Shown here: in pieces, positions 26,368 through 34,772 of the stretch
How positions within the stretch are numbered: the stretch's first letter is position 1
How the letters are laid out: the number at the start of each line of letters is the position of its first letter
Assembly (NCBI RefSeq): GCF_963677125.1
Contig: NZ_OY781882.1
Span: 814,501-878,500, forward strand
Source: an uncultured Desulfobacter sp.
GTDB lineage: Bacteria; Desulfobacterota; Desulfobacteria; Desulfobacterales; Desulfobacteraceae
DNA: 64,000 nucleotides
Direction of reading: 5' to 3'
Made by a program: the position numbers and the translations under genes
The notes under the pieces: model-generated
Told to the model about the DNA's origin: nothing
Database searches by the model: none
The model's input: the letters and a program-made list of their open reading frames with translations, nothing else

Positions 26368-28055
26368 TTCAAATCTCCTTGAAGGCTTTGGACAAAATGG
26401 GTCAGTCCGGCCAGTTCGGGTTCATTTAGGGTTTTGAGTCGATATTCAAGTTCATTTAAGGCCGGCGGGATATATTGTTCAAATTGGGTTTTGTTTTTAA
26501 CTCGGGTCAAAAAACCAAATGCACCCAGCATTTGAAGGTTACGTGATATACAACAGTATCTGAAAGAGTGCATAAAAGCATCTATATCAAAGGATACTTT
26601 AAGGCCGATTTTTTTCAAAGCATAGTTTATAAGTTGATCCCGGACAACCTGGGGCAGTGTAACATAGGGGTCAATCAAAAGGGAAGCCAGATCATATTGA
26701 AAAGGACCTGGCCGAGCTGATTGAAAATCAATGAACCAGGGCCGGCCGTCATGGATCATAATATTTTTCGACTGGCAGTCCCGGTGCATTAGCCCATTCA
26801 TTGCATGAATCAATGCATTGTCGGCAATATGGGAAAATGGCCGGGCAAAATTTTCAAACGGATCCTTGCTGCCAAGGTATTTATTGACAAAGGCCTGCAT
26901 AAAATATCTGCATTCCAGATCCAAAATCATCTGTTTTGAGTAGGACGGGGTCTGGCAGGTCCAACGGGTATCAAAATCTTTAATTCCTTTAAAGGAAAAA
27001 TCAATCAGACTGTCAATGACACGTTGATACCAGTAAATAACCTGGGGTGTGTCCATGCCTTGGATATGGTCGGCCAGATGGGTACCGCCAAGATCTGCCA
27101 CGGCCACCTGCCCTGAAATGGTGTCATGGCCCAAAATTTGAGGGACTGCAATGCCTTTGGCGGTCAAATGTTTCCCGATTTTTATAAATGCATTCAACTG
27201 GGCTGTGCCGTTGTTGGTTTGGGCCGCATCCACGCAGATGCCGTGATCTGAAAGAATCAGGCTTTTTCCTTGGTGGCGGGCACGAAACCAGAGACGGTCC
27301 GAGCCGTCCCCTGCTATGGACTGGATGTCTATATCATTTATATGAGACGGAGCTATGCCAAAAATTTGAGCGGCCAGGCATTCCCTGGATGTGTGTTGGT
27401 AATCCTGAGGGGTGCCCATATCCCGCCAATAAAATTGTTTGGCTTTGACCGCAGAAATTTTTCCCAGTTCACATACCTTTTTATATACATCAATACTTGA
27501 AAATATTTTTTCAGGGGGCATGTATTCAAAAATATCCGGGGATATGGCCTGAATTCCCGTGAATGCAAGACCGGATTCAGGTGCCTGGGAAAAATGCTTG
27601 ACAACGCCCAGTTCCGGGGTTGTTTGATCCACACAAAGGGTATTAAACCGGTAGCAGTCGTGGACCAACAAAGTCGCAAGGGCTTTGGATGCCTTGTGGC
27701 AGGCCATGAGGTATGACAGATCAAAATTACAGAGCACATCTGCATTAATCACAAAAAAATCATCATCTGCCAACCTCGCGCCAAGGTTGGCTATCGCCCC
27801 GCCTGTATCGAGAATTACGGGCTCAAAAACTACTTCCAACACTTGTTTTGATGGGTGGCTATCAACAAACTGTGCTACAGCGTTTGCCAGATGGTGCGAA
27901 TTGATAAAAATCTTTGTGCAACCGGCATCTAAAAGATGGTTAACTGCATAATCAAGTACCGGCCGGCCGTTGATGGTGAAAAGGGGTTTGGGTAATTGCT
28001 GTGTATAGGGCAGAAGCCTTGTGCCAAACCCGGCTGCAAGTATCAGGGCTTTCAT
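26364..28055 (-). CDS. Bifunctional sugar-1-phosphate nucleotidyltransferase / APH-type sugar kinase (MurU-AmgK-like fusion)
   Basis: 563 residues from ATG 28055, chosen because the MKALILAAGFGTRLLP motif starts there. Residues 1-225 are a nucleotidyltransferase with LAAGFGTRL..QLPKPL, INSHH and FVINADVLCNFD, like MurNAc-1-phosphate uridylyltransferase MurU. Residues about 245-560 are an aminoglycoside-phosphotransferase-fold kinase with GDGSDRLWFRARHQG, catalytic MHRDCQSKNIMI and metal-binding FIDFQSARPGP, like AmgK. In Pseudomonas the two are separate and together convert MurNAc/GlcNAc to UDP-MurNAc, bypassing MurA/MurB. The fusion implies channelling. The gene overlaps the plsB stop. The substrate is inferred. 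Confidence 0.82.
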   Translation of the reverse strand: MKALILAAGFGTRLLPYTQQLPKPLFTINGRPVLDYAVNHLLDAGCTKIFINSHHLANAVAQFVDSHPSKQVLEVVFEPVILDTGGAIANLGARLADDDFFVINADVLCNFDLSYLMACHKASKALATLLVHDCYRFNTLCVDQTTPELGVVKHFSQAPESGLAFTGIQAISPDIFEYMPPEKIFSSIDVYKKVCELGKISAVKAKQFYWRDMGTPQDYQHTSRECLAAQIFGIAPSHINDIDIQSIAGDGSDRLWFRARHQGKSLILSDHGICVDAAQTNNGTAQLNAFIKIGKHLTAKGIAVPQILGHDTISGQVAVADLGGTHLADHIQGMDTPQVIYWYQRVIDSLIDFSFKGIKDFDTRWTCQTPSYSKQMILDLECRYFMQAFVNKYLGSKDPFENFARPFSHIADNALIHAMNGLMHRDCQSKNIMIHDGRPWFIDFQSARPGPFQYDLASLLIDPYVTLPQVVRDQLINYALKKIGLKVSFDIDAFMHSFRYCCISRNLQMLGAFGFLTRVKNKTQFEQYIPPALNELEYRLKTLNEPELAGLTHFVQSLQGDLK

Positions 28056-28059
28056 GATG

Positions 28060-30705
28060 TCAGCTTGAGATCCGCCTGGAAAGCAGGTCAATGATCTCTT
28101 TGTATTCGTCTATGCGGACCTGGTCTCCAGAGCCGTTAATATGGTTTTTGGCAAAATAGTTCACAGCGTTGCGGTAGTTGATCAAAGACAAGGATTCCTT
28201 GCGTACTACCTGGTTGCGTTTGTAAAGTTTGGTGCCGAATGAGAGCAGTTTTTTTGCTCGCTCTTTGATGTCATATTTATCTGTCTTCTCTTTTTCCAGA
28301 AACACAAGGCAGGTCATATAGGATTCAAAGAAGGGAATGAGAAAGGCTGCAAACCATTTAAGTTTTCTCAATCCTTCCGATGTCAGGTTAAAGGTGTCGG
28401 CATATTCCGCATCAGGCACAAGGATACCCTCGTTGACAAATCCTTTCAGAGCCGTTGAGATTTGATTTTGTGGTGAAATCTGTTCATCAAATGAAAATTC
28501 GTCCGTGAACAGTTTTTGTAAAAAATTATATCTGGATACAAGATCCTGCATTTCAAACTTGAACCGGTCTATTTCTATAATGGCCGCAGCCGTATATGCA
28601 GCAGGCACAAAGAAGCAGATGACCGAATTTTTATAGTAGTCCAGAACCGGCCTTTTGTTGTGCTTGACAATGAGCATGGTGGTGTCAGTGATTTCATCTT
28701 CATCCTCATCGGCAAGCTCAATGAAATTTCTGGAGAGAAAATTTTCAATGACTGAAACAAAGGCATTGTCCGGGTCAATCATCAATGTGTCGGATAGGTA
28801 TGCCCCGTGATAGACCAGATGATTCATGTAGGTGTTTACCCGGGCAAACATCTGTTGTTTTGTAAATGTGTTTTCCGAGCAGTTCAGGATGCCGGAGGCA
28901 ATAATTCCATGGGGTGTGGCAACGGTATTGTCGTTGATATGATTGATCAGTTTGTATCCAAAGCCCTTGACAAAGTGACTGAACTCCGGGTCACTGAATT
29001 TTCTGAGATCAACGCCTTTTTCTTCCATATATGCGTTCATGGAGATCGGCGCATCGAATTTAATGTATACTTTGCCGTATTTGCGTTTTAAAAACTTGCG
29101 TGTATTCAACAGGCCTTTGAGATTTTCAGGTGTTTTGTTGCCACCTTCGATCTCTTTAAGATACGCGTCTTCTTCCAAAACCCTGTCATATCCCACATAA
29201 ATTGGCACAAAATAGAGGTCTTCACAGGCGCCGCTTAAGAATGCCCGGATGATCATGGACAGTCCGCCGATTTTGGGTGGCAGTACTTTTCCTGTCCGGC
29301 TTCTGCCTCCTTCTATATATATTTTGATGTTAAACCCTTCATAAAGCAGCTTTTCGATATATGCCGCAAAAATTCTGGCATACAATTCCGCCCCCTTGAA
29401 CGTCCTGCGAAGGAAAAAGGCCCCGCCACCTCTGAATAACGGACCAAGAGGCCAGAAGGAAAGGTTTTTGCCTGCGGCAATATGGGGGCAGGGCATATTG
29501 TTTTTATACATAACATAGGGTAAAAGCAGGTAATCAAGGTGGCTTTTATGGCAGGGGATCAGAATCAACGGGGCTTTGGTGTAGGTCTCACGCATCAGGT
29601 TGATCTCATCCTGGGATACCGAAACCCCCTCAAATATGTTTTTAAATACCCAGGTAAAAAGCCAGTCTAAAAATTTGATCACTCTTAAACTGTAATTGGA
29701 AGCAATTTCATCAATGTAGCCGGCCGCCTTTTTGTTTACCTTTCGCAAAGGTGTGCCTGTTTTGTCTGCATAGGCTGCCAGGTATTCTCTCAGGGATTTT
29801 CTGTTAAGAATGTCCTCGGTGATCTCCTGACGGGATTTAAGCACAGGCCCTGTAATGCTTTTGCGCTGACGGTTCAGGATATCCACCAGCAGACTTCTCA
29901 GTCGATGGGTCTGGAATTCCGAATCAAGACGCTGGATCTCAGGCCTGGCTAAAAATTCTTTCAGATTCACGGGCCGTGCGACTTGCACCCGAATTTTTTC
30001 CGGCCGGCGCAGCATGGTGAACACCCTTTTGAGGCTACCGGGTTTTTCATGGGTGCCGAATATGATGTCCCCGAGGCTCGGATTTTTGTGCATGGGTTTG
30101 GTGATATAGATAATGTCCTCAGGCATAATAACAACGGACTTTTTAATTTGTTTTTGCAATTCAATGAGATGGAATAGGGGGTCCGGTGTGGACCTGATAA
30201 ATCTGTTATAAAATTCATCCTCTTCGATGAGACTGATAAAGCCTGCCCGGTTTTCCAGAAGCATTTTTCGGGCATATCCGCTGGAATAGATGTCCTTGAA
30301 ATGGAAATGGTGGAAAAAGTAGTATAGGTGCGAAAGAATAACCCTTCCCATCTGTTTTGCCGGCAAAAGAAAGAAAAACCGTAAATCAAAACTCAATTCA
30401 GGGTAAGGGCCGTTGATGGGTCTTAAAAGGGTATGAAAATATAAGAAATCAAAAACGTGTTTATTCTTACAAGCAAAAACAACGATTGAATCAGGCGCTG
30501 TATTTTTTATCCGTTCAAGGCTGTTATTATCTATGCTGATTTTATTAACAAGATGGTTCAGTATCTTTCTGATAATAAAGCTTTGGGTGCCTGGATAAAA
30601 ATTTGAATAGTGATCATAGGTATAGTTTAGCAGAAATGCTATTAAATTACGTATTTTTGTTCTGGTGGTTGAGACCAGGTTATTTATCGGTGCAAACAAA
30701 CTCAT
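28060..30705 (-). CDS. plsB: Glycerol-3-phosphate 1-O-acyltransferase, PlsB family
   Basis: 881 residues, close to the usual ~800-residue PlsB. The acyltransferase block I HxxxxD is HKSHLD at about residue 385, block II FFLRRTF follows, and block III is IYIEGGRSRTGK with PPKIGG after it. It catalyses the first acylation of glycerol-3-phosphate at the inner membrane. A good Shine-Dalgarno (AAGGA) precedes the ATG. It heads an operon with the MurU/AmgK fusion, dapB and the J-domain gene, all overlapping or nearly so. Confidence 0.92.
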   Translation of the reverse strand: MSLFAPINNLVSTTRTKIRNLIAFLLNYTYDHYSNFYPGTQSFIIRKILNHLVNKISIDNNSLERIKNTAPDSIVVFACKNKHVFDFLYFHTLLRPINGPYPELSFDLRFFFLLPAKQMGRVILSHLYYFFHHFHFKDIYSSGYARKMLLENRAGFISLIEEDEFYNRFIRSTPDPLFHLIELQKQIKKSVVIMPEDIIYITKPMHKNPSLGDIIFGTHEKPGSLKRVFTMLRRPEKIRVQVARPVNLKEFLARPEIQRLDSEFQTHRLRSLLVDILNRQRKSITGPVLKSRQEITEDILNRKSLREYLAAYADKTGTPLRKVNKKAAGYIDEIASNYSLRVIKFLDWLFTWVFKNIFEGVSVSQDEINLMRETYTKAPLILIPCHKSHLDYLLLPYVMYKNNMPCPHIAAGKNLSFWPLGPLFRGGGAFFLRRTFKGAELYARIFAAYIEKLLYEGFNIKIYIEGGRSRTGKVLPPKIGGLSMIIRAFLSGACEDLYFVPIYVGYDRVLEEDAYLKEIEGGNKTPENLKGLLNTRKFLKRKYGKVYIKFDAPISMNAYMEEKGVDLRKFSDPEFSHFVKGFGYKLINHINDNTVATPHGIIASGILNCSENTFTKQQMFARVNTYMNHLVYHGAYLSDTLMIDPDNAFVSVIENFLSRNFIELADEDEDEITDTTMLIVKHNKRPVLDYYKNSVICFFVPAAYTAAAIIEIDRFKFEMQDLVSRYNFLQKLFTDEFSFDEQISPQNQISTALKGFVNEGILVPDAEYADTFNLTSEGLRKLKWFAAFLIPFFESYMTCLVFLEKEKTDKYDIKERAKKLLSFGTKLYKRNQVVRKESLSLINYRNAVNYFAKNHINGSGDQVRIDEYKEIIDLLSRRISS

Positions 30706-30814
30706 AGGGTGTCCTTTTTTCCTTCGAAGTTTGAAGGGTCAATCGTGGCAGGAACGCTTTTTTCGGTTAATTCAATACCAGAGCTTGGTTTACATGGCAA
30801 TATGATAATTTTAA

Positions 30815-30918
30815 TATGACAGCCATGGACTGGCCTGATCTATCAACACACAGGCTTAAATCAACAACAAAGTCAGGAACTCATTCAATAACTTATTTTG
30901 AGTCTTTCCTGTAAAAAT
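30815..30918 (-). repeat. Two-hairpin intergenic repeat, copy G (divergent)
   Basis: Read on the minus strand: GGAAAGACTCAAAATAAGTT, TGACTTTGTTGTTGATTTAA, GCCTGTGTGTTGATAGATCA and CAGTCCATGGCTGTCATATT. The order of motifs matches copies D and E but with more substitutions. It lies in the 437-bp space between plsB and the next small gene; I see no other gene there. Confidence 0.7.
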
Positions 30919-31142
30919 GATTAAAATAATATTTTGATGCTAAGATAACACATTGAATTGTATGCATTTATTTGAGTATTTTGATATGGGTAAAAACGCC
31001 TTGATAAAATCAAGGGCCTGTGATACTTTTCTTCATCTATTTGAATTGAAACAAGCATATAAGCAAGTGCATTAATTTTTTTGGGTATGAATCACGTATT
31101 TACGTATCAAATGTTTAGACGGGAATTTAAGGAGGATAACCT

Positions 31143-31346
31143 ATGAAAACGTTAATTGGCGGAGCTATTGCAGTTCTTCTCGGAGTTGTTGGTCTGGCAG
31201 TATGGTTTACGGAATTTTTGATGATTATTACCGGATGTATCCCTGTTGTTCTTCTGCTGGGCGGCGGCTTTGCACTCTACCTTGGATTTGACGAGTTGAA
31301 AGACTCTTGGAAAAATGACGAAGGCGTTGACGCTTCTGCCGATTAA
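31143..31346 (+). CDS. Small two-helix membrane protein
   Basis: 67 residues with a strong Shine-Dalgarno (AAGGAGG) seven bases before the ATG. Two hydrophobic helices (about 5-22 and 27-48) are rich in Gly/Leu/Val, followed by an acidic soluble tail (DELKDSWKNDEGVDASAD). It forms a single-gene unit with its own terminator downstream. The pattern of two short Gly/Leu-rich helices vaguely recalls the small magnetosome membrane protein MamI and similar small proteins, but nothing else of a magnetosome cluster is present. Function unknown. Confidence 0.7.
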   Translation: MKTLIGGAIAVLLGVVGLAVWFTEFLMIITGCIPVVLLLGGGFALYLGFDELKDSWKNDEGVDASAD

Positions 31347-31449
31347 GACAAGATCCAGCTTGTCGAACCTAAAAAATATTCGACATTAGGAAAAGCGCCT
31401 GATAATTCCGGCGTTGCCGGATTTGTCAGTCCTTAGTCCATCGATTGAA

Positions 31450-31485
31450 AGGGCCGTGATACAATAGCATCACAGCCCTTTTTTT
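31450..31485 (+). terminator. Rho-independent terminator after the small membrane protein gene
   Basis: AGGGCCGTGAT and ATCACAGCCCT form a stem with one mismatch around a short loop, followed by seven T. It lies between convergent genes and ends at the stop codon of the NamZ-like gene. Confidence 0.85.
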
Positions 31486-32669
31486 CATTTGTATAAATAG
31501 AAGGTTTTTGACGCCTGCTTGAACGCATGCAAAGAAACCTGCCAGGCCTTTTCTAATTCAAAAGGGTCATTCATCTTTTCAAGATTTTTACGCAGATTCC
31601 GGCTTCCTAAAATCAGATCCATGGGCAGACGTTTAAATTCATATTCATAGGGCGGAGCCTTGAACGCAAAGTCGTTGGGATGAGCCCTCATTATTTCTTG
31701 TAATAAGATGAGAGAATATAAATAGGGTTTATAATCATCTTTGTTTGTAATGTGGATATGGACGCCTTTGCACGTTTGGTTCTGCCATTTTCCCGATGTG
31801 GGTTGGAAACACAGTGGGCGCAGCACAACACCTTCCAGTCGGTCCTGCACACATTGTTTTATTGTATGAATATCAATAAACGGCGCGCCGAACTGTTCAA
31901 AGGGCAGGGTGGTGCCCCGTCCTTCAGACAGATTGGTCCCTTCAAGGATCACCTGGCCGGGATATACCATAGCTGAAATCGGCGTGGGCAGGTTCGGGGA
32001 TGGTGGGATCCAGACCAATCCGGTGTCCTGCCAGTACATATCCCTGTTCCATCCCTGCATGGGAATCACGGTAAGATCACAATCTATTTTTTGGGTTGTA
32101 TTGATGTAAGCGGTCATTTCGCCCACGGTCATGCCGTGACGCATGGGAATAGGGTAACGCCCGACAAAAGATGCACAGTCCGTTTCAAGGATATTACCTT
32201 CAACCTGTATGCCGCCCACAGGGTTGGGGCGGTCTAAAATCACTACGGATTTACCTAATCCTGCCGCTGTTTCAAGGCAATACGAGATGGTATATATGAA
32301 GGTATACACACGAGTCCCTACATCCTGAATGTCGATAACAAGGGTATCTATAATATCAAACATATCGGCTGTGGGAATTCTTGTTTCACTGTACAAACTG
32401 AAAATCGGTATATTCAGATCTGGATCCCTGAAATGACCCGATTCGATCATATTGTCCTGTTTTTCCGCAAAAAAACCATGTTGGGGTGAGAAAATGGCAC
32501 ACAGCTGCCCTGGAAAAAGTCGCGCCATAACGTCTTTTGCGTGGACAAATTGACTGGTTATCGACGCTGGATTTGCCAAAAGGCCCAGTCGTCTGCCTTT
32601 TAAATATTCAGGCGGATTGTCGCAAAGGACGTCTAATCCGGTTTTGACCCGTGGTGTGTTTTTATTCAA
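31485..32669 (-). CDS. DUF1343 / NamZ-like exo-beta-N-acetylmuramidase
   Basis: 394 residues from TTG 32669. The family signatures are present: RLGLLANPASI, FSPQHGFF, SLYSETRIPT, VIDIQDVGTRVYTFIYT, LDRPNPVGG, and EGTNLSEGRGTTLPFEQFGAPF. NamZ proteins release terminal MurNAc from peptidoglycan fragments. The TTG start has GGAG seven bases upstream. A longer in-frame start at 32771 would be encoded by an ACGAAG-type intergenic repeat and is rejected. No signal peptide is seen from this start, so the enzyme may act in the cytoplasm or the start may need revision. Its product would feed the MurU/AmgK fusion encoded 3.4 kb away. Confidence 0.85.
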   Translation of the reverse strand: MNKNTPRVKTGLDVLCDNPPEYLKGRRLGLLANPASITSQFVHAKDVMARLFPGQLCAIFSPQHGFFAEKQDNMIESGHFRDPDLNIPIFSLYSETRIPTADMFDIIDTLVIDIQDVGTRVYTFIYTISYCLETAAGLGKSVVILDRPNPVGGIQVEGNILETDCASFVGRYPIPMRHGMTVGEMTAYINTTQKIDCDLTVIPMQGWNRDMYWQDTGLVWIPPSPNLPTPISAMVYPGQVILEGTNLSEGRGTTLPFEQFGAPFIDIHTIKQCVQDRLEGVVLRPLCFQPTSGKWQNQTCKGVHIHITNKDDYKPYLYSLILLQEIMRAHPNDFAFKAPPYEYEFKRLPMDLILGSRNLRKNLEKMNDPFELEKAWQVSLHAFKQASKTFYLYK

Positions 32670-32702
32670 TGAGAATCTCCAATACGCTTTATTTTTGAAT
32701 TT

Positions 32703-32756
32703 ACCACGAAGATCACGAAGGACACGAAGGGTCGATATCTTCGTGTCCTTCGTGGT
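32703..32756. repeat. ACGAAG-type inverted repeat
   Basis: Left arm ACCACGAAG-ATCACGAAG-GACACGAAG (three 9-mers, 32703-32729) and right arm CTTCGTGTCCTTCGTGGT (32739-32756) are complementary over 18 bp if the middle 9-mer is looped out. Repeats of this CTTCGTGTCCTTCGTGGT type occur widely in environmental bacterial genomes. It lies just upstream of the NamZ-like gene and could form a stem in its leader. Confidence 0.85.
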
Positions 32757-32817
32757 AGAAAAACAAGACAACGATATACCATTTTAGTCCGTACGATCAA
32801 ATCAACTATCACAGGTG

Positions 32818-32846
32818 TTGACAAAAATTCAAATCCTAACTAATTA
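32818..32846 (+). promoter_or_regulatory. Sigma-70 promoter of hisC-cmk
   Basis: A perfect -35 TTGACA (32818-32823), 17-bp spacer and -10 TAATTA (32841-32846), 45 bp before hisC, which has GGAG as its ribosome-binding site. Confidence 0.8.
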
Positions 32847-32890
32847 ATACCTTTTTATCCAAACCCGCAAATCAATGGAGTACATCTTTC

Positions 32891-33982
32891 ATGTCGTTTT
32901 CAGTCAGTGAGTCCGTAAAGGCCATAAAACCCTATGAGGCCGGCAAGCCATTAAGTGAGGTAGAGCGCGAGTATGGGATTACCAATGCGGTAAAACTTGC
33001 CTCCAATGAAAATCCTTTTGGATGTTCACCCAACGTGGCCGACGCTGTTTTGTCAAAATTGTCCGGAATGAATCGGTATCCCGAGCCGGTACCTTTTTCA
33101 TTATGTCAAAAGCTTGCTGAAAAGTACCATGTCGGAATGGAAAATTTGGTCATTGGAAACGGTTCCGATGATATTATTGCTTTGCTTGCCCATGGATTTT
33201 TGGACCCTGGACAAGAAGCGGTGATGCCGCTGCCTTCTTTTCTCATGTATGAAATCAGTGTCAAGACCGCAAAGGGCGTTCCGGTTATGGTGCCCCTCAA
33301 AGATTTTTCAACCAACCTTGACGGGCTTGTCAAGGCCGTTACCCCAAAAACAAAACTGGTGTTTGTAACCAATCCTTTTAATCCCACCGGTGCCTGGGTT
33401 ACTACAGATGAGTTTTTACGATTTGCTGATCAATTACCGGCCAACGTGTTGATTGTTGTGGATGAAGCGTATATCGAATTTGCACGCAACGATGCGGTTT
33501 ATAATAGCTTGGCTGAACCGTTGACAGACCCCAGAATCGTAACCCTAAGAACTTTTTCCAAAGCTTACGGGCTTGCCGGCTTCCGCATTGGTTACGGGAT
33601 TATGGATAAATCGGTTGCTGAGATTTTAAACCGGATACGGCAACCCTTTAATGTGAATACCCTTGCCCAGGCTGCTGCCCAGGCTGCCCTGGAAGATACG
33701 GATTTTTTGACCAAATCCATTTCCGGTACCCATCAAGGGATTGATTTTTTAACCCAGAAATTTACAGACGCCGGCTTTGAGGTGGTGCCCACCCAAGCCA
33801 ATTTTCTTATGGTGGATGTAAAGACCGACTCCCGTGACATTTGTGAGAAAATGCTGTGCAAAGGCGTGGTGGTGCGATCGCTTGCGTCCTATGGATATGA
33901 CACTTTTATTCGCATCAATGCCGGTACGGATCAGGAAAATCAAATGTGCGTGGATGCGCTCCTCAATGCTACAGGCAGATAA
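32891..33982 (+). CDS. hisC: Histidinol-phosphate aminotransferase
   Basis: 363 residues, normal for HisC. It is a fold-type I PLP enzyme that transaminates imidazole-acetol phosphate in histidine synthesis. KLASNENPFG near the N-terminus, VIGNGSDDIIALL, FVTNPFNPTGAWV, VVDEAYIEF, and the PLP lysine in RTFSKAYGLAGFRIGYG are all present. It lies directly upstream of cmk (1-bp gap) under a good sigma-70 promoter. Confidence 0.95.
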   Translation: MSFSVSESVKAIKPYEAGKPLSEVEREYGITNAVKLASNENPFGCSPNVADAVLSKLSGMNRYPEPVPFSLCQKLAEKYHVGMENLVIGNGSDDIIALLAHGFLDPGQEAVMPLPSFLMYEISVKTAKGVPVMVPLKDFSTNLDGLVKAVTPKTKLVFVTNPFNPTGAWVTTDEFLRFADQLPANVLIVVDEAYIEFARNDAVYNSLAEPLTDPRIVTLRTFSKAYGLAGFRIGYGIMDKSVAEILNRIRQPFNVNTLAQAAAQAALEDTDFLTKSISGTHQGIDFLTQKFTDAGFEVVPTQANFLMVDVKTDSRDICEKMLCKGVVVRSLASYGYDTFIRINAGTDQENQMCVDALLNATGR

Positions 33983-33983
33983 A

Positions 33984-34646
33984 ATGACGGATCGACGTAT
34001 TGTTACCATTGACGGGCCGGCCGGTGCAGGCAAGACAACTGTTTCAAAGGCACTTGCCCGGGAACTTGGGTGTGTATATGTGGACACCGGTGCGCTGTAC
34101 CGAGCTGTTGCTTATGAAATCCAGTGCCGGGGAATCGATTGGCAAAACAGCGCCTTGCTTGAACCGTTTCTTGACGGTCTTGATCTTGATTTTGTCATGG
34201 AAGGCAAAGAACCCGTGCTGACATCATCGGGCCGGGATATCAGCGCATACATCCGCACCCATGAGATCAGTATGCTGGCTTCAGCCACATCGGCAGTCTC
34301 CCAGGTGCGAAAGGCATTGCTGGGTATCCAAAAATCTATTGCCAAAGACAGGGATGCCGTGTTCGAAGGCCGGGATATGGGCACGGCTGTTTTCCCCAAC
34401 GCGCCATATAAATTTTTTTTAACTGCAGACGTTAACGTGCGTGCCCGAAGACGATTTGAGGAATCAAGCGCCCCCGGGATTTCATTTGAAAAAATTCTTG
34501 AAGATATGGTTAAGCGGGATGCGGACGATACACAACGTACGGTCTCTCCATTGAAACAGGCTCCGGATGCGATCCTTATAGATGCTACCAAACTGGATGT
34601 CTCCCAGGTGGTTGAAAAAATGAAACGCATCATCAAAGTTATTTAA
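33984..34646 (+). CDS. cmk: Cytidylate kinase
   Basis: 220 residues from ATG 33984, chosen because it starts just before RIVTIDGPAGAGKTT, the P-loop of CMP kinases, and follows the hisC stop by 1 bp. YVDTGALYRAVAYE is the CMP-binding signature and VFEGRDMGTAVFP the later conserved block. It phosphorylates (d)CMP with ATP. Its place just before rpsA repeats the widespread cmk-rpsA arrangement. Confidence 0.95.
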   Translation: MTDRRIVTIDGPAGAGKTTVSKALARELGCVYVDTGALYRAVAYEIQCRGIDWQNSALLEPFLDGLDLDFVMEGKEPVLTSSGRDISAYIRTHEISMLASATSAVSQVRKALLGIQKSIAKDRDAVFEGRDMGTAVFPNAPYKFFLTADVNVRARRRFEESSAPGISFEKILEDMVKRDADDTQRTVSPLKQAPDAILIDATKLDVSQVVEKMKRIIKVI

Positions 34647-34662
34647 AAAGTTATGGAATTTC

Positions 34663-34691
34663 TTGATTTTTCTTTTTTTCGTTGGTATAAG
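34663..34691 (+). promoter_or_regulatory. Sigma-70 promoter of rpsA
   Basis: TTGATT (34663-34668), 17-bp spacer, TATAAG (34686-34691), 81 bp upstream of the rpsA ATG. rpsA may also be read from hisC-cmk because no terminator is visible between them. Confidence 0.65.
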
Positions 34692-34772
34692 GTCCAATTG
34701 TACTCGTCTTCTGCCATCTTTTCCTTATGATTCAAAGGCGGGTAACATCATCGATTAGGGGGATTAATATTA

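Noticed and set aside
31143..31346. Magnetosome island based on a MamI-like small protein
   Set aside because: The resemblance is only in size and hydrophobic pattern, and no other magnetosome gene is present.
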